From Bryobacterales bacterium (GTDB lineage: Bacteria > Acidobacteriota > Terriglobia > Bryobacterales > Bryobacteraceae): 15,017 nucleotides of DNA. Location: positions 1 through 15,017 of the forward strand of contig PLMF01000389.1 of the NCBI GenBank assembly GCA_003142355.1, given 5' to 3'. Of the stretch, positions 14,548 to 15,017 are shown piece by piece (position 1 is the first letter of the stretch; each line of letters opens with the position of its first letter). The translations under genes and the position numbers were made by a program. The notes beneath the pieces are model-generated. The model searched no databases and was not told the DNA's origin. It was given only the letters and a program-made list of their open reading frames with translations.

Positions 14548-15017
14548 GGGCGCCCTCCCAGGGTACCCGCCACACCTGGCGGTGCGAGATATGCCACCGT
14601 GCGGCTGGGCAAAACGAAGTACTGCCGGGCTACCCGCTGCACATCGTCGGCGGTCACCCGGTTGAGGTCGTCGATGGCTGTGAACAGTTTCCGCCAGTCG
14701 CCGTAGCTGGCATAATAGGTGGCCAGCATTCGGGCCAGCCCCGCGTTGTTGTCGAGGCGGCGGATCACCCCGGCGCGCGCTTTGGTTTTGACGCGCGCCA
14801 GCGTTTCCGCGTCCACCTTCCGCGCCTTGAAGCGGCCGAGGAGATCGTCGAGCGCCTTCAGGTCCTCGTCCACGTTGTGGCCTACCGTGGGCGCCAGGAA
14901 GAACGCGAACAGGTTGGGGTAGCGGCCGTCGGGGTACGTGGGGATGGCCTGGGCCACCAGCGCGATTTTCTTCTCCTGCACCAGTTCCTTGTACAGCAAG
15001 CCGGTCCGGCCGCTGGA
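14544..15017 (-). CDS. M16 family zinc peptidase, C-terminal part only
   Basis: The 157 visible codons are the end of an M16 (insulinase/pitrilysin-type) protein: SGRTGLLYKELVQEKKIALV at the edge matches the GxxSRLYxxLV block of the second lobe. It then runs through PNLFAFFLAPTVGHNVDEDL and a final helix (ITADDVQRVARQYF-like: VTADDVQRVARQYFVLPSRT). The frame stays open to the window edge and the start lies outside. The N-terminal half with the expected HxxEH site is not visible, so activity is inferred from pairing with the zinc-less downstream partner. It overlaps that gene as ATGA, implying translational coupling and matched amounts. Confidence 0.85.
   Translation of the reverse strand, partial: SSGRTGLLYKELVQEKKIALVAQAIPTYPDGRYPNLFAFFLAPTVGHNVDEDLKALDDLLGRFKARKVDAETLARVKTKARAGVIRRLDNNAGLARMLATYYASYGDWRKLFTAIDDLNRVTADDVQRVARQYFVLPSRTVAYLAPPGVAGTLGGRP

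Noticed and set aside
13075..14706. 543-codon plus-strand frame opposite the M16 genes
   Set aside because: Shadow frame spanning two well-supported minus-strand genes.

Overview
The window looks like chromosomal DNA of an Acidobacteriota bacterium, most likely close to Bryobacterales/Solibacter. It is GC-rich. The best clues are a secreted NHL-repeat protein with the C-terminal domain common in that group, a small protein of the 'KSTG...FNALKxG' type, and M16 peptidases fused to LolA-like domains. The assignment is inference from recalled family patterns; no search was run.

Left part (1-1978): the 3' end of purN runs into a perfect 60-base palindrome that supplies its last codons and stop and can act as a two-way terminator toward a small convergent gene of unknown function. 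Divergent from that gene is a two-gene operon, rpiB-yjbQ (pentose isomerase and a YjbQ-family enzyme). It is followed tail-to-tail by a minus-strand gene of a lineage-typical unknown family.

Middle gap (1979-2883): there is no intact gene. The stretch holds the scrambled remains of what was probably one metallophosphoesterase-NACHT (STAND NTPase, NLR-like) gene. Its promoter and first codons lie on the plus strand; the rest, up to just past the P-loop, lies inverted on the minus strand. This is the best candidate here for an unusual, defence-type system, though it is dead.

Housekeeping block (2839-6218): pheS-pheT, the two subunits of phenylalanyl-tRNA synthetase, in an operon with a 2-base gap. 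The pheS promoter overlaps the end of the relic and carries a 14-base near-palindrome that recurs exactly between the next two divergent genes.

Right part (6219-15017): a large secreted NHL-repeat protein on the minus strand is converted from an apparently signal-less ORF to a classic exported protein if translation begins at an ACG codon behind a strong Shine-Dalgarno sequence. Divergent from it is comEC (DNA uptake channel). ComEC overlaps tail-to-tail a minus-strand operon of three envelope genes: an M16 peptidase (partial, at the window edge), a second M16 protein that lacks the zinc site and carries a LolA-like tail, and a small exported LolA-like protein. A dispersed GCGGAG-type repeat sits between the last two.

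No tRNA, rRNA, CRISPR array, transposase or intact prophage gene was seen.
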